DNA from: an uncultured Clostridia bacterium
Lineage (GTDB): Bacteria; Bacillota; Clostridia; Oscillospirales; Oscillospiraceae
DNA: 5,008 nucleotides
NCBI GenBank assembly: GCA_947176425.1
Contig: CAMWQV010000214.1
Span: 1-5,008 of the forward strand
Reading direction: 5' to 3'
The notes beneath the pieces are model-generated. The model did no database searches. It had not been told where the DNA came from and worked only from the letters and a program-made list of their open reading frames with translations. Positions 1 to 5,008 of the stretch are shown piece by piece; the stretch's first letter is position 1; each line of letters opens with the position of its first letter. Both the position numbers and the translations under genes were made by a program.

Positions 1-3
1 GCA

Positions 4-9
4 TATAAC
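4..9 (+). promoter_or_regulatory. Possible -10 box of the metK promoter
   Basis: TATAAC resembles the sigma-A -10 consensus TATAAT (5 of 6). A start point 6-7 bases downstream would fall at about 15-16, just before riboswitch helix P1, which is where an S-box transcript would be expected to begin. The matching -35 element would lie left of the window, so this rests on one hexamer and its position. Confidence 0.4.
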
Positions 10-18
10 AATTTGATA

Positions 19-110
19 CCTTATCAAGAGTGGCGGAGGGAACGGCCCGATGAAACCACGGCAACCTGCGAAAGCAAGGTGCCAATTCCGGCGGTCAGCG
101 CAAGATGAGG
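19..110 (+). ncRNA. SAM-I (S-box) riboswitch aptamer upstream of metK
   Basis: This is an S-adenosylmethionine-binding leader RNA. It carries the S-box core in order: AAGAG, the GGAGGGA-type kink-turn region, GGCCCGATGAAACC, GGCAACC, GGTGCCAATTCC and a closing AGATGAG. Helix P1 forms between CCTTATC (19-25) and GATGAGG (104-110), seven pairs with one G-U. P2 starts with GTGG (30-33) pairing with CCAC (56-59). P3 is ACCTGC, a GAAA tetraloop, then GC-A-AGGT (64-80). In this family SAM binding stabilises P1, frees the downstream terminator and switches the gene off. The position directly in front of metK fits feedback control by the pathway product. Recognition is from conserved sequence and hand-drawn helices; no covariance model was run. 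Confidence 0.96.
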
Positions 111-138
111 AAAATTCTCCCGCTTTGAAGCACACCGC
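91..138 (+). promoter_or_regulatory. Predicted antiterminator of the metK SAM riboswitch
   Basis: A long imperfect helix can be drawn that competes with both P1 and the terminator. Its segments are GCGGT (91-95) with ACCGC (134-138), GC (98-99) with GC (130-131), CAAG (101-104) with TTTG (124-127), and GAGGA (107-111) with TTCTC (115-119). It uses the 3' strand of P1 (104-110) and the 5' strand of the terminator stem (131-136), which is the arrangement expected of an S-box expression platform. It was drawn by hand with internal loops, and no energy was calculated. Confidence 0.6.
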
Positions 139-152
139 AAGGTGTGTTTTTT
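130..152 (+). terminator. Intrinsic terminator of the SAM riboswitch expression platform
   Basis: The stem CACACC (131-136) pairs perfectly with GGTGTG (141-146) around a GCAA tetraloop, and an additional G-U pair is possible at 130/147. A run of six T (147-152) follows. It lies between the aptamer and metK, so it acts as a regulated early stop and not as the end of an upstream gene. Confidence 0.93.
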
Positions 153-194
153 CTGTTTTATGGTATCAAATAAAAAGAAAGGAACGATATAGTA

Positions 195-1352
195 ATGGCA
201 AACCGTATTTTTACCTCAGAGTCTGTGACAGAAGGACATCCCGACAAGGTCTGCGATCAGATTTCCGACGCTGTTCTTGACGCCATTCTCGCGCAGGACC
301 CGCATGGCCGCGTTGCCTGCGAGACCGTCACAACTACCGGCATGGTCATGGTCATGGGCGAAATTTCGACCCGCTGCTATGTGGATATCCCGAAAACTGT
401 CCGCAGTACCATCGAAAAGATCGGCTATAATGACCCTTCCTGCGGTTTTGACGCCCGGAGCTGTGCCGTAATGACCACCATCGACGAGCAGAGCGGCGAT
501 ATCGCAATGGGCGTTGACGGCGACAGTGATGAGGAGATCGGCGCGGGCGACCAGGGCATGATGTTCGGCTATGCCTGCGACGAGACGCCCGAATTGATGC
601 CCGCGCCTGTGTCTCTGGCCCATGCCCTGTGCCGCCGTCTGGCCGCAGTGCGCAAGAGCGGGGAACTGAGCTGGCTCCGTCCCGACGGCAAAAGCCAGGT
701 GACAGTGGAATACGGCAGCGACGGCCATGTGGTGCGCTGCCCCGCGATTGTTGTTTCTACCCAGCACAGCCCTGATATCTCCATTGAGCAGCTGCGGGAG
801 GCGGTGGTGGAAACGGTTGTCAAGCCGGTGATCCCCGCGCAGTACATAGACGGCGATACCAAGTTCTACATCAATCCCACCGGACGTTTTGTGATTGGCG
901 GACCGGTAGGGGACAGCGGTCTCACGGGACGGAAAATCATTGTCGATACCTACGGCGGCGCGGCCAGTCACGGCGGCGGCTGCTTCAGCGGCAAGGACCC
1001 CACAAAAGTTGACCGTTCCGCCGCATATATGGCGCGCTATGTGGCGAAAAACATCGTTGCGGCAGGACTGGCGCGCCGGTGCAATATTGAGCTGGCGTAT
1101 GCTATCGGTGTCAGTCATCCGGTGAGCGTGCTGGTGGACACCCAGGGGACCGGCAAGATCAGTGACGAACGTCTCAGCGCGATTGTGCAGGAGGTGTTCG
1201 ACCTGCGGCCTGGAAAGATCATTGCGCATCTGAATCTGCGCCGTCCCATCTACGAGCAGACCGCTGCTTATGGACACTTTGGCCGTACCGATATTGACCT
1301 GCCTTGGGAGCATCTGGATATGGTGGACGCACTTCGGGCGCATGCCGAATAA
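195..1352 (+). CDS. metK: S-adenosylmethionine synthase (methionine adenosyltransferase)
   Basis: This cytosolic enzyme makes S-adenosylmethionine from methionine and ATP, releasing phosphate and pyrophosphate, and supplies the cell's methyl donor. The protein has 385 residues, normal for the bacterial family. Visible hallmarks are GHPDK (14-18) near the N-terminus, GAGDQGMMFGYA (116-127), DGKSQVT (164-170) with an active-site lysine, DSGLTGRK (240-247), the P-loop-like HGGGCFSGKD (259-268) and PTKVDRSAAY (269-278). The catalytic Lys, Arg and His positions of the E. coli enzyme all appear present. The ATG at 195 gives the canonical start MANRIFTSESVTEGHPDK, with AAAGGA (178-183) 11 bases upstream. 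It is the only + strand gene and sits 42 bases after the riboswitch terminator, so high SAM should repress it. Nothing looks truncated. Confidence 0.98.
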   Translation: MANRIFTSESVTEGHPDKVCDQISDAVLDAILAQDPHGRVACETVTTTGMVMVMGEISTRCYVDIPKTVRSTIEKIGYNDPSCGFDARSCAVMTTIDEQSGDIAMGVDGDSDEEIGAGDQGMMFGYACDETPELMPAPVSLAHALCRRLAAVRKSGELSWLRPDGKSQVTVEYGSDGHVVRCPAIVVSTQHSPDISIEQLREAVVETVVKPVIPAQYIDGDTKFYINPTGRFVIGGPVGDSGLTGRKIIVDTYGGAASHGGGCFSGKDPTKVDRSAAYMARYVAKNIVAAGLARRCNIELAYAIGVSHPVSVLVDTQGTGKISDERLSAIVQEVFDLRPGKIIAHLNLRRPIYEQTAAYGHFGRTDIDLPWEHLDMVDALRAHAE

Positions 1353-1359
1353 CTGCCGC

Positions 1360-1402
1360 AAAAAAACCGGGCAGCTGCTGTAAAAAAGCGGCTGCCCGAT
1401 TT
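1360..1402. terminator. Shared terminator between convergent metK and the lipoprotein gene
   Basis: The stem 1368-1379 pairs with 1387-1398 (CGGGCAGC/GCTGCCCG extended by TGCT/AGCG, including one G-U), leaving a short A-rich loop. On the - strand it is followed by seven T (complement of 1360-1366), a classical intrinsic terminator for the lipoprotein gene. On the + strand only ATTTG follows, so it should end metK transcription less efficiently. Confidence 0.88.
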
Positions 1403-1404
1403 GA

Positions 1405-2184
1405 CTATTCTTCCGCGTTTGCGTAGGCGGCGGCTTCATCGGCCTCCGTCCAGTCTCTGACGCCTGTAAGGACTGCGTTCTGACTTTGGACCGTGGATGA
1501 TGATGCGTCATCCGGCGGCTGACCGGCGTCCGGCGTCCCACCGGTATCCGGCGTGTCCTCCGAAGTGTCCGTGTCTGATTCTTCTGGGTTGGATGTTTCT
1601 TCCTGTCTGCCCGTCACTTCAAATTTACTCCAGGCCACCTCAAAGACCAGCGTCCCATCCGTACTGATCTCACTGCGCAGCGGCAGCAGCGTTTCTTTAT
1701 CAAACCAGGTGGTATACAGAATACCCTCGTCGGCTTCCAGGTCGCAGGCCAGACGCAGGCAGGCGCGTTCGTTCAGCTCCTCCTCCCCCTGTTCCGAAAC
1801 ATATCCGTTTGCTGCCGCCTCCATCAGTTTCGGCAGCGCCGCGACCGGTGAGATCGCCATTGCGGAATAGGTTCCGGCGTCCAGGGAAATGCCGTCATAG
1901 CTCAGGGACAGCGTGCCGTCCTCTACCGTTGCGGAGATGCCCGCCAGATTTGCGGGATTGAGGACGGTAACGGTACTTGATTCCGGCGTGTAGGCGCACA
2001 GCAGCGTGTACTCACGGACCTCATCCTCATAATGGCAGGTAATATCCGCCTCCATCGTAGCGGATGCAACTGCGGCATATTCGGCCTGGAGCTGCGCTGT
2101 CAGGTCATTTTTTTTCTCCTTCCCGCCGCCGCAGGCGGTAAGCAGGAGCAGTAGCATTGGTGCAAAAAGCAGGGCTTTTCGCAC
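1405..2184 (-). CDS. Putative lipoprotein, LolA/GerS/YdcC-like
   Basis: This is a predicted membrane-anchored lipoprotein of 259 residues, facing outward. Residues 1-17 form a signal peptide with a basic start and a Leu-rich core, followed by lipobox LTAC with the lipidated cysteine at 18. Residues about 28-190 are rich in alternating beta-type strands with a helix near 112-127, and include VTVLNPANLAGISATVEDG and WFDKETLLPLRSEI. This pattern recalls the LolA-like fold of Firmicutes lipoproteins such as B. subtilis YdcC and C. difficile GerS. Residues about 194-232 form an acidic Pro/Ser/Thr/Asp-rich tail, probably disordered. The GTG start is fixed by AAGGAGGA seven to eight bases upstream. 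That site overlaps the nnrD stop codon, so the two are co-transcribed and probably translationally coupled. Lipoprotein status is clear; the family assignment is moderate and the function unknown. A role in spore germination or cortex is only a suggestion from the GerS comparison. Confidence 0.88.
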   Translation of the reverse strand: MRKALLFAPMLLLLLTACGGGKEKKNDLTAQLQAEYAAVASATMEADITCHYEDEVREYTLLCAYTPESSTVTVLNPANLAGISATVEDGTLSLSYDGISLDAGTYSAMAISPVAALPKLMEAAANGYVSEQGEEELNERACLRLACDLEADEGILYTTWFDKETLLPLRSEISTDGTLVFEVAWSKFEVTGRQEETSNPEESDTDTSEDTPDTGGTPDAGQPPDDASSSTVQSQNAVLTGVRDWTEADEAAAYANAEE

Positions 2185-2190
2185 GGTTTT

Positions 2191-2198
2191 TCCTCCTT
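2191..2198 (-). promoter_or_regulatory. Ribosome binding site of the lipoprotein gene overlapping the nnrD stop
   Basis: On the - strand the site reads AAGGAGGA, and its first two bases are the last two of the nnrD TAA stop (2197-2199). It lies at good spacing from the GTG at 2184, which decides that start and implies coupled translation. Confidence 0.85.
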
Positions 2199-3069
2199 AA
2201 TCCAATATTTTTTGACCTGTTTCCGCAGGCCGGTCTTCCATTCCCAGCGACCTGAAAGCTGCGGGCAGCCGTTCGATCAGGTCCGCCGGGGTCATGGCAT
2301 ACTCACTCAGCTCCCCGGCGCAGATATCTCCTGCCTTTCCGTGGAGCCAGACGGCGGCAGCGGAAGCCTCGAACGGTTCCGCCCCCTGCCCCAGCAGCGA
2401 CAGGATCATACCTGCCAGCACATCGCCGCTGCCGCCTTTTGCCATACCGCTGTTGCCGGTGGGATTGCGCAGCAGGCGTCCGTCCGGGGCGGCAATGACC
2501 GTGCCGGGGCCTTTTCGTACCAGTACGCAGCCGTAACGGGCGGCGAACTCCGCAGCGGACTGTTCCCGTGCCTGTTTGATATCTCCGCCCAGGCGTAAAA
2601 ACTCCCCGTCATGGGGCGTGACAATAAGAGGGGCCTTCCGTTCCGCTAACACATCTATATGCACGGCGGCGGCGTTTATGCCATCGGCGTCCAGAACAAC
2701 GGGGCAGGTCAGGTCCCGCAGAAGGGACAGCACGGTTTCTTCCGTCTGGGGAGACCGTCCCAGGCCGGGACCGATGCATACGGCGTCACAGGCTTGGAGG
2801 CGTTCCAGCAGGGCGGGGTAATTTTCTGGGACCGGATGCGCCATGGCATTGGTGCAGCGGGCGGCGGCAATCGGGTATACGTCTTTGGGCACGCCGGTAA
2901 ACACCAAGCCGCTGCCGGTCCGGACTGCCGCTTCTGCCGCAAATACCGGCGCGCCGGTGTACCCGACCGCGCCCCCTAACACATATACTTTTCCAAACGT
3001 GCCCTTATGACCGTTAGAGGGACGGGGCGGCAGGAATTTCCGCACCAGGTCTTTTGTGATATGCTCCAA
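2197..3069 (-). CDS. nnrD: ADP-dependent (S)-NAD(P)H-hydrate dehydratase (NAD(P)HX dehydratase, YjeF C-terminal domain)
   Basis: This metabolite-repair enzyme of the ribokinase-like fold converts damaged hydrated NADH/NADPH back to the intact cofactor using ADP. Numbering from the proposed start (290 residues), visible motifs are GHKGTFGKVYVLGG (20-33), GPGLG (100-104), VVLDADGINA (124-133), TPHDGEF (151-157), VRKGPGT (184-190) and the signature NPTGNSGMAKGGSGDVLAG (202-220), with the likely catalytic Asp at 216. The NnrE epimerase half found in fused YjeF proteins is absent; stand-alone NnrD is common in Firmicutes. The frame stays open to 3189, but the upstream 40 residues cross a terminator and overlap the receiver gene, and do not look like this family. 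I therefore place the start at the TTG at 3069, giving MEHITKDLVRKFLPPRP, a typical N-terminus. Its ribosome binding site is weak (GGAAAG, 11 bases upstream), so the start is the least certain part. The lipoprotein gene follows after 12 bases. Confidence 0.94.
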   Translation of the reverse strand: MEHITKDLVRKFLPPRPSNGHKGTFGKVYVLGGAVGYTGAPVFAAEAAVRTGSGLVFTGVPKDVYPIAAARCTNAMAHPVPENYPALLERLQACDAVCIGPGLGRSPQTEETVLSLLRDLTCPVVLDADGINAAAVHIDVLAERKAPLIVTPHDGEFLRLGGDIKQAREQSAAEFAARYGCVLVRKGPGTVIAAPDGRLLRNPTGNSGMAKGGSGDVLAGMILSLLGQGAEPFEASAAAVWLHGKAGDICAGELSEYAMTPADLIERLPAAFRSLGMEDRPAETGQKILD

Positions 3070-3093
3070 AAAAACACCAGCTTTCCATAGAAT

Positions 3094-3124
3094 AGAAAAA
3101 TCCCCCCATCGCGTGATGAGGGGA
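3094..3124 (-). terminator. Intrinsic terminator after the CheY-like gene
   Basis: Transcribed leftward, the RNA forms CCCCTCATC / GATGGGGGG around an ACGC loop (stem 3115-3123 with 3102-3110, one G-U pair, plus an A-T at 3124/3101). ATTTTTCT follows. It starts 12 bases beyond the TGA of the receiver gene and ends about 25 bases before the proposed nnrD start. Confidence 0.88.
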
Positions 3125-3136
3125 ACTTTCGATGAA

Positions 3137-3505
3137 TCAATTTTCGGACAGCACACGGTCCAGCGTAGAGAGCAGCTCCTTACGGTCAAAAGGCTTATAA
3201 ATAAAGGCTTTTGCGCCGATTTCAGACGCTTCTTTCAATGTATCCTCGTAGGCCAGGGAGGACATCATCACGATTTTTGCATCTGGATGTTCTTCCAGAA
3301 TCGCGTGGGCAGTTTCCAGGCCGTCCATACCGGGCATGATAATATCCATTGTGACCAGATCGGGCTGGATCACTTCATATTCCGCGATGGCGTCTTCCCC
3401 GCTCTGACAGCAGGCCACGACTTCATACTCCGTGTCTTCCAGCATCCCGCTCACCTGGAACGCCACTGCCCGTGAATCGTCAACGATCATGATCCGCTTT
3501 CCCAT
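3137..3505 (-). CDS. Single-domain response regulator, CheY-like
   Basis: This is a 122-residue stand-alone receiver domain with no output domain, so it should act by protein contact. All receiver landmarks are present: the acidic pair Asp9-Asp10 in IMIVDDSRAV, phospho-acceptor Asp54 in LVTMDIIMPGMDG, the switch Ser82 in IVMMSS, Phe101, and Lys104 in FIYKPF. The Asp54, Ser82 and Lys104 spacing matches CheY. An in-frame extension to 3568 exists, but the ATG at 3505 gives the normal receiver start MGKRIMIVDD and has AAAGGAG ten bases upstream. That ribosome binding site overlaps the TGA of the CheX-like gene, so the pair is probably co-translated. The cognate kinase is not in the window. The neighbouring CheX-like phosphatase is the natural partner for removing phosphate from Asp54. 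It may belong to chemotaxis or to another CheY-type output; the sequence alone does not decide. Confidence 0.95.
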   Translation of the reverse strand: MGKRIMIVDDSRAVAFQVSGMLEDTEYEVVACCQSGEDAIAEYEVIQPDLVTMDIIMPGMDGLETAHAILEEHPDAKIVMMSSLAYEDTLKEASEIGAKAFIYKPFDRKELLSTLDRVLSEN

Positions 3506-3515
3506 AGTTTGGATG

Positions 3516-3522
3516 CTCCTTT
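3516..3522 (-). promoter_or_regulatory. Ribosome binding site of the CheY-like gene overlapping the CheX-like stop
   Basis: On the - strand the site reads AAAGGAG, starting inside the TGA stop (3522-3524) of the upstream gene, ten bases before the ATG at 3505. It decides the short start and suggests translational coupling. Confidence 0.8.
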
Positions 3523-4034
3523 CATTTCGGCGAAGGAGTCTGGTCTGCGCGCAGGCCGGCCCACTCACCGGTGGCGGTCTCCATTGGCAGCAGGTGGATC
3601 AGCTGGACTCCCTCGCTTTGGTCTCCAGAATAGTTCAGTACAATGTGTTCCCTGTAATTTTCCGGCTGGCAGCGTCCGACGCAGAAATCGGGAATGCCGA
3701 ACCGGGATGCGATTTTTGTTGTTTGAAACAGCTTTGATGCGATATGTCCGCAGACGACATTGAAATATTCTTTGGAAAAATCCTCCACATCCTGTGGAGT
3801 GACATCCTCACGCCGCATCATATACTGGGTCAGCCGGATAAACATGGATTTGTCCGCGATCAGACACAGCCGGGAGTGGACGCCGCGATCGAATGTGATC
3901 GATACGGTGTATACCTCGCCATCCGGGATCGTCTCTTGTTGACGCAGCCGTATCCCGCCGACGCGGTGTGTCACTTCCTGAAACGTCTTGCTAAACATGC
4001 TCTCCAGTTCTTCCCATGACACGACTGTCTCCAC
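3522..4034 (-). CDS. CheX-like CheY-P phosphatase domain protein
   Basis: This is a 170-residue cytosolic protein of the CheC/CheX/FliY phosphatase superfamily, whose members dephosphorylate CheY-P. The key evidence is the helix DFSKEYFNVVCGHIASKLF (85-103), which contains the E-x-x-N catalytic signature (Glu89, Asn92) followed by the small-residue pattern typical of CheX (N-x-x-x-G). The preceding strands YTVSITFDRG and SRLCLIADKSMFIRL (55-69) and the following segment IASRFGIPDF also fit the CheX layout. Only one E-x-x-N motif is present, as in CheX and unlike two-motif CheC. The GTG start at 4034 is supported by GGAGG eight bases upstream; a downstream Met at residue 13 is a less likely alternative. 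The stop overlaps the ribosome binding site of the CheY-like gene, its likely substrate. The C-terminal tail after about residue 150 looks unstructured. Recognition is by motif and context; overall divergence makes the exact subfamily less sure. Confidence 0.82.
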   Translation of the reverse strand: METVVSWEELESMFSKTFQEVTHRVGGIRLRQQETIPDGEVYTVSITFDRGVHSRLCLIADKSMFIRLTQYMMRREDVTPQDVEDFSKEYFNVVCGHIASKLFQTTKIASRFGIPDFCVGRCQPENYREHIVLNYSGDQSEGVQLIHLLPMETATGEWAGLRADQTPSPK

Positions 4035-4039
4035 TTTGA

Positions 4040-4102
4040 TCCCCTCCCATTCTTATTAAATTTTCCGGCTCCTAGATGGATTTTTCATATACTGGGAAGG
4101 GA
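4040..4102 (-). promoter_or_regulatory. Possible Shine-Dalgarno-sequestering hairpin before the CheX-like gene
   Basis: In the - strand RNA, TCCCTTCCCA (complement of 4093-4102) can pair over ten bases, with a single G-U, with TGGGAGGGGA (complement of 4040-4049). The second tract contains the CheX-like ribosome binding site. The loop between them is 43 bases, AT-rich at its start. If formed, the helix would hide the ribosome binding site. No known riboswitch class was recognised in this gap, and the structure is a hand-drawn prediction. Confidence 0.45.
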
Positions 4103-4156
4103 AGACGCTGTATCAGCCGCCGTCGTTTTCCGTTCCGTTGTATGACATATTGTCCG

Positions 4157-5008
4157 TCAGACAAAGCTGACCTGGCCGTCCACCAGACGGACCGTACATT
4201 GCCGGGTTTCGTCTTTGACTTTGAGTTTTGACATACCGATCCGCACCTCTGTCCCCGCGTACAGGATTCCGCAGGTAAGGTGCATGTTGTATGTTTCCTG
4301 CGGCGGGACCATCATCAGCTGCTGGGCGGCTTCCTTATCAAACTGTTCCAGCTTCCGCCGGTTCACCGACAGTTTCATCCGCAGAGTGGAAAGACGGCTG
4401 ATTTTTGCCGGACTGTCAGGCTGGCGTTCCGTCTTGTCGTATTCTTCTTCCATCTCCCGAATCTCCTGATTCAGCAGCTCTTTTTCAAAATCTTCACAGG
4501 GCTGCCCGCCGAGGGAGATGATCGTGAGGCGTTCCGCACGGGAGCCGACCACGCTTGCCGTGACAGCGTTTGCGGCGCGTACCCAGCCGCCTATGATGGT
4601 GCCGCGCCCGGAACGAACCGTTACCGTGCCGTCGCTGTAGACATCACAGTTGACGATACAGTCCGTCTGCAGGTCCTCACGGGTATGGACCCGGCAGTTC
4701 TCCAGATATTTCGAGTAGATTGTGCGGTGGGACGTGATAACCGCCTGGTTGTTCCCCAGGACGCCTTTCCCGACCACCAGATCGCCGCCGGCCTCAATGG
4801 TACTGGCTTCCACAACGCCCTCAACCGTAATATTTCCTGTGGCCCGGACGCTGAATCCGCTGCACACATCTCCATGTACATGAACGTCTCCCAGAAAGTT
4901 AATGCTGCCGACGGAAAAATCGACATTTCCGGGGATATTAAGCAGGGGCTTTACCTGGAAGCTCCGGCCCGAAAATTCCACATGGCCTGACCGGGTGGCA
5001 TACAGCCG
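4157..5008 (-). CDS. FapA/DUF342-family protein, C-terminal part (5' end beyond the window)
   Basis: The frame is open to the right edge, and 283 residues are visible. The GTG at 4981 is not the true start: codons upstream of it read RLYATRSGH and join smoothly to the family pattern (dGhv-e-f-x-g-x-x-f-x-V-x-P-l-l-n-I-x-G-n-V). Residues about 25-165 are a repetitive Val/Gly-rich beta-helix region: GNVDFSVGSINFLGDVHVHGDV, GNITVEGVVEAS, IEAGGDLVVGKGVLG and GTIIGGWVRAANAVTASVVGS. Residues about 171-233 are charged and helical, probably a coiled coil, followed by a short beta-rich tail ending at 283. This order matches the FapA/DUF342 family, which includes V. vulnificus FapA, a flagellar-assembly factor. 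Many Clostridia carry homologues whose role is not clear. It lies 122 bases upstream of the CheX/CheY-like pair on the same strand. The N-terminal domain cannot be assessed. Confidence 0.88.
   Translation of the reverse strand, partial: RLYATRSGHVEFSGRSFQVKPLLNIPGNVDFSVGSINFLGDVHVHGDVCSGFSVRATGNITVEGVVEASTIEAGGDLVVGKGVLGNNQAVITSHRTIYSKYLENCRVHTREDLQTDCIVNCDVYSDGTVTVRSGRGTIIGGWVRAANAVTASVVGSRAERLTIISLGGQPCEDFEKELLNQEIREMEEEYDKTERQPDSPAKISRLSTLRMKLSVNRRKLEQFDKEAAQQLMMVPPQETYNMHLTCGILYAGTEVRIGMSKLKVKDETRQCTVRLVDGQVSFV

Noticed and set aside
50..280. 76-codon frame on the + strand starting inside the riboswitch
   Set aside because: It overlaps the aptamer, terminator and metK start, and its ATG is the conserved ATGAAACC of the S-box core.
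216..1541. Long open frame on the - strand (441 codons) opposite metK and across the terminator
   Set aside because: It is the mirror of the strongly coding metK gene, shows no recognisable motif, runs through the shared terminator and overlaps the lipoprotein end. It is a codon-bias shadow.
2212..2979. Several + strand frames opposite nnrD
   Set aside because: They have no family motifs and low-complexity shadow composition against a clearly coding gene.
3070..3189. Extra 40 residues upstream of the proposed nnrD start
   Set aside because: They span the intrinsic terminator and the end of the CheY-like gene and do not resemble the NnrD N-terminus.
3506..3568. 21-residue N-terminal extension of the CheY-like protein
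   Set aside because: It overlaps the CheX-like gene and lies upstream of the good AAAGGAG site; receivers start at the MGKRIMIVDD position.
4058..4148. Two tiny frames (11 and 10 codons, - strand) in the gap before the CheX-like gene, the second lying inside the hairpin loop
   Set aside because: Neither has a ribosome binding site, and they are short enough to arise by chance. A leader-peptide role for the second would need evidence of translation.

Overview
The window looks like chromosomal core DNA from a fairly high-GC member of the Clostridia (Firmicutes), possibly an Oscillospiraceae-type gut anaerobe. This rests on a SAM-I (S-box) riboswitch ahead of metK, strong AGGAGG-type ribosome binding sites, GTG and TTG starts, a lipoprotein signal typical of monoderm bacteria, and a CheX/CheY/FapA-type gene set. 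The taxonomic call is inference from these signals, not from a search. I see no mobile elements, tRNA or rRNA genes, or CRISPR repeats.

Layout. The + strand carries one unit: a probable -10 box, the SAM-I riboswitch (19-110) with its intrinsic terminator (130-152), then metK (195-1352). A shared hairpin at about 1360-1402 separates metK from everything to its right, which lies on the - strand. Read in transcription order (right to left), those genes are a FapA/DUF342-family gene running off the right edge (4157-5008), a CheX-like CheY-P phosphatase (3522-4034), a single-domain CheY-like receiver (3137-3505), an intrinsic terminator (3094-3124), a stand-alone NAD(P)HX dehydratase gene nnrD (2197-3069), and a LolA/GerS/YdcC-like lipoprotein (1405-2184).

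How they work together. MetK makes S-adenosylmethionine, and the riboswitch should stop metK transcription when SAM is plentiful; a competing antiterminator can be drawn by hand. The CheX-like and CheY-like genes are tightly coupled (the stop of the first overlaps the ribosome binding site of the second) and probably form a small phospho-signalling pair that may act with the FapA-like protein. No kinase is visible. nnrD and the lipoprotein are coupled in the same way and resemble, from memory, the conserved acpS-nnrD-lipoprotein-alr neighbourhood of Firmicutes, but without acpS and alr here.

The least expected signal is in the 122-base gap between the FapA-like and CheX-like genes. A 10-base pyrimidine tract there is complementary, with one G-U pair, to the CheX-like gene's Shine-Dalgarno region, suggesting translational control. 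A second oddity is that a good terminator sits directly upstream of nnrD and leaves no obvious room for a separate promoter.
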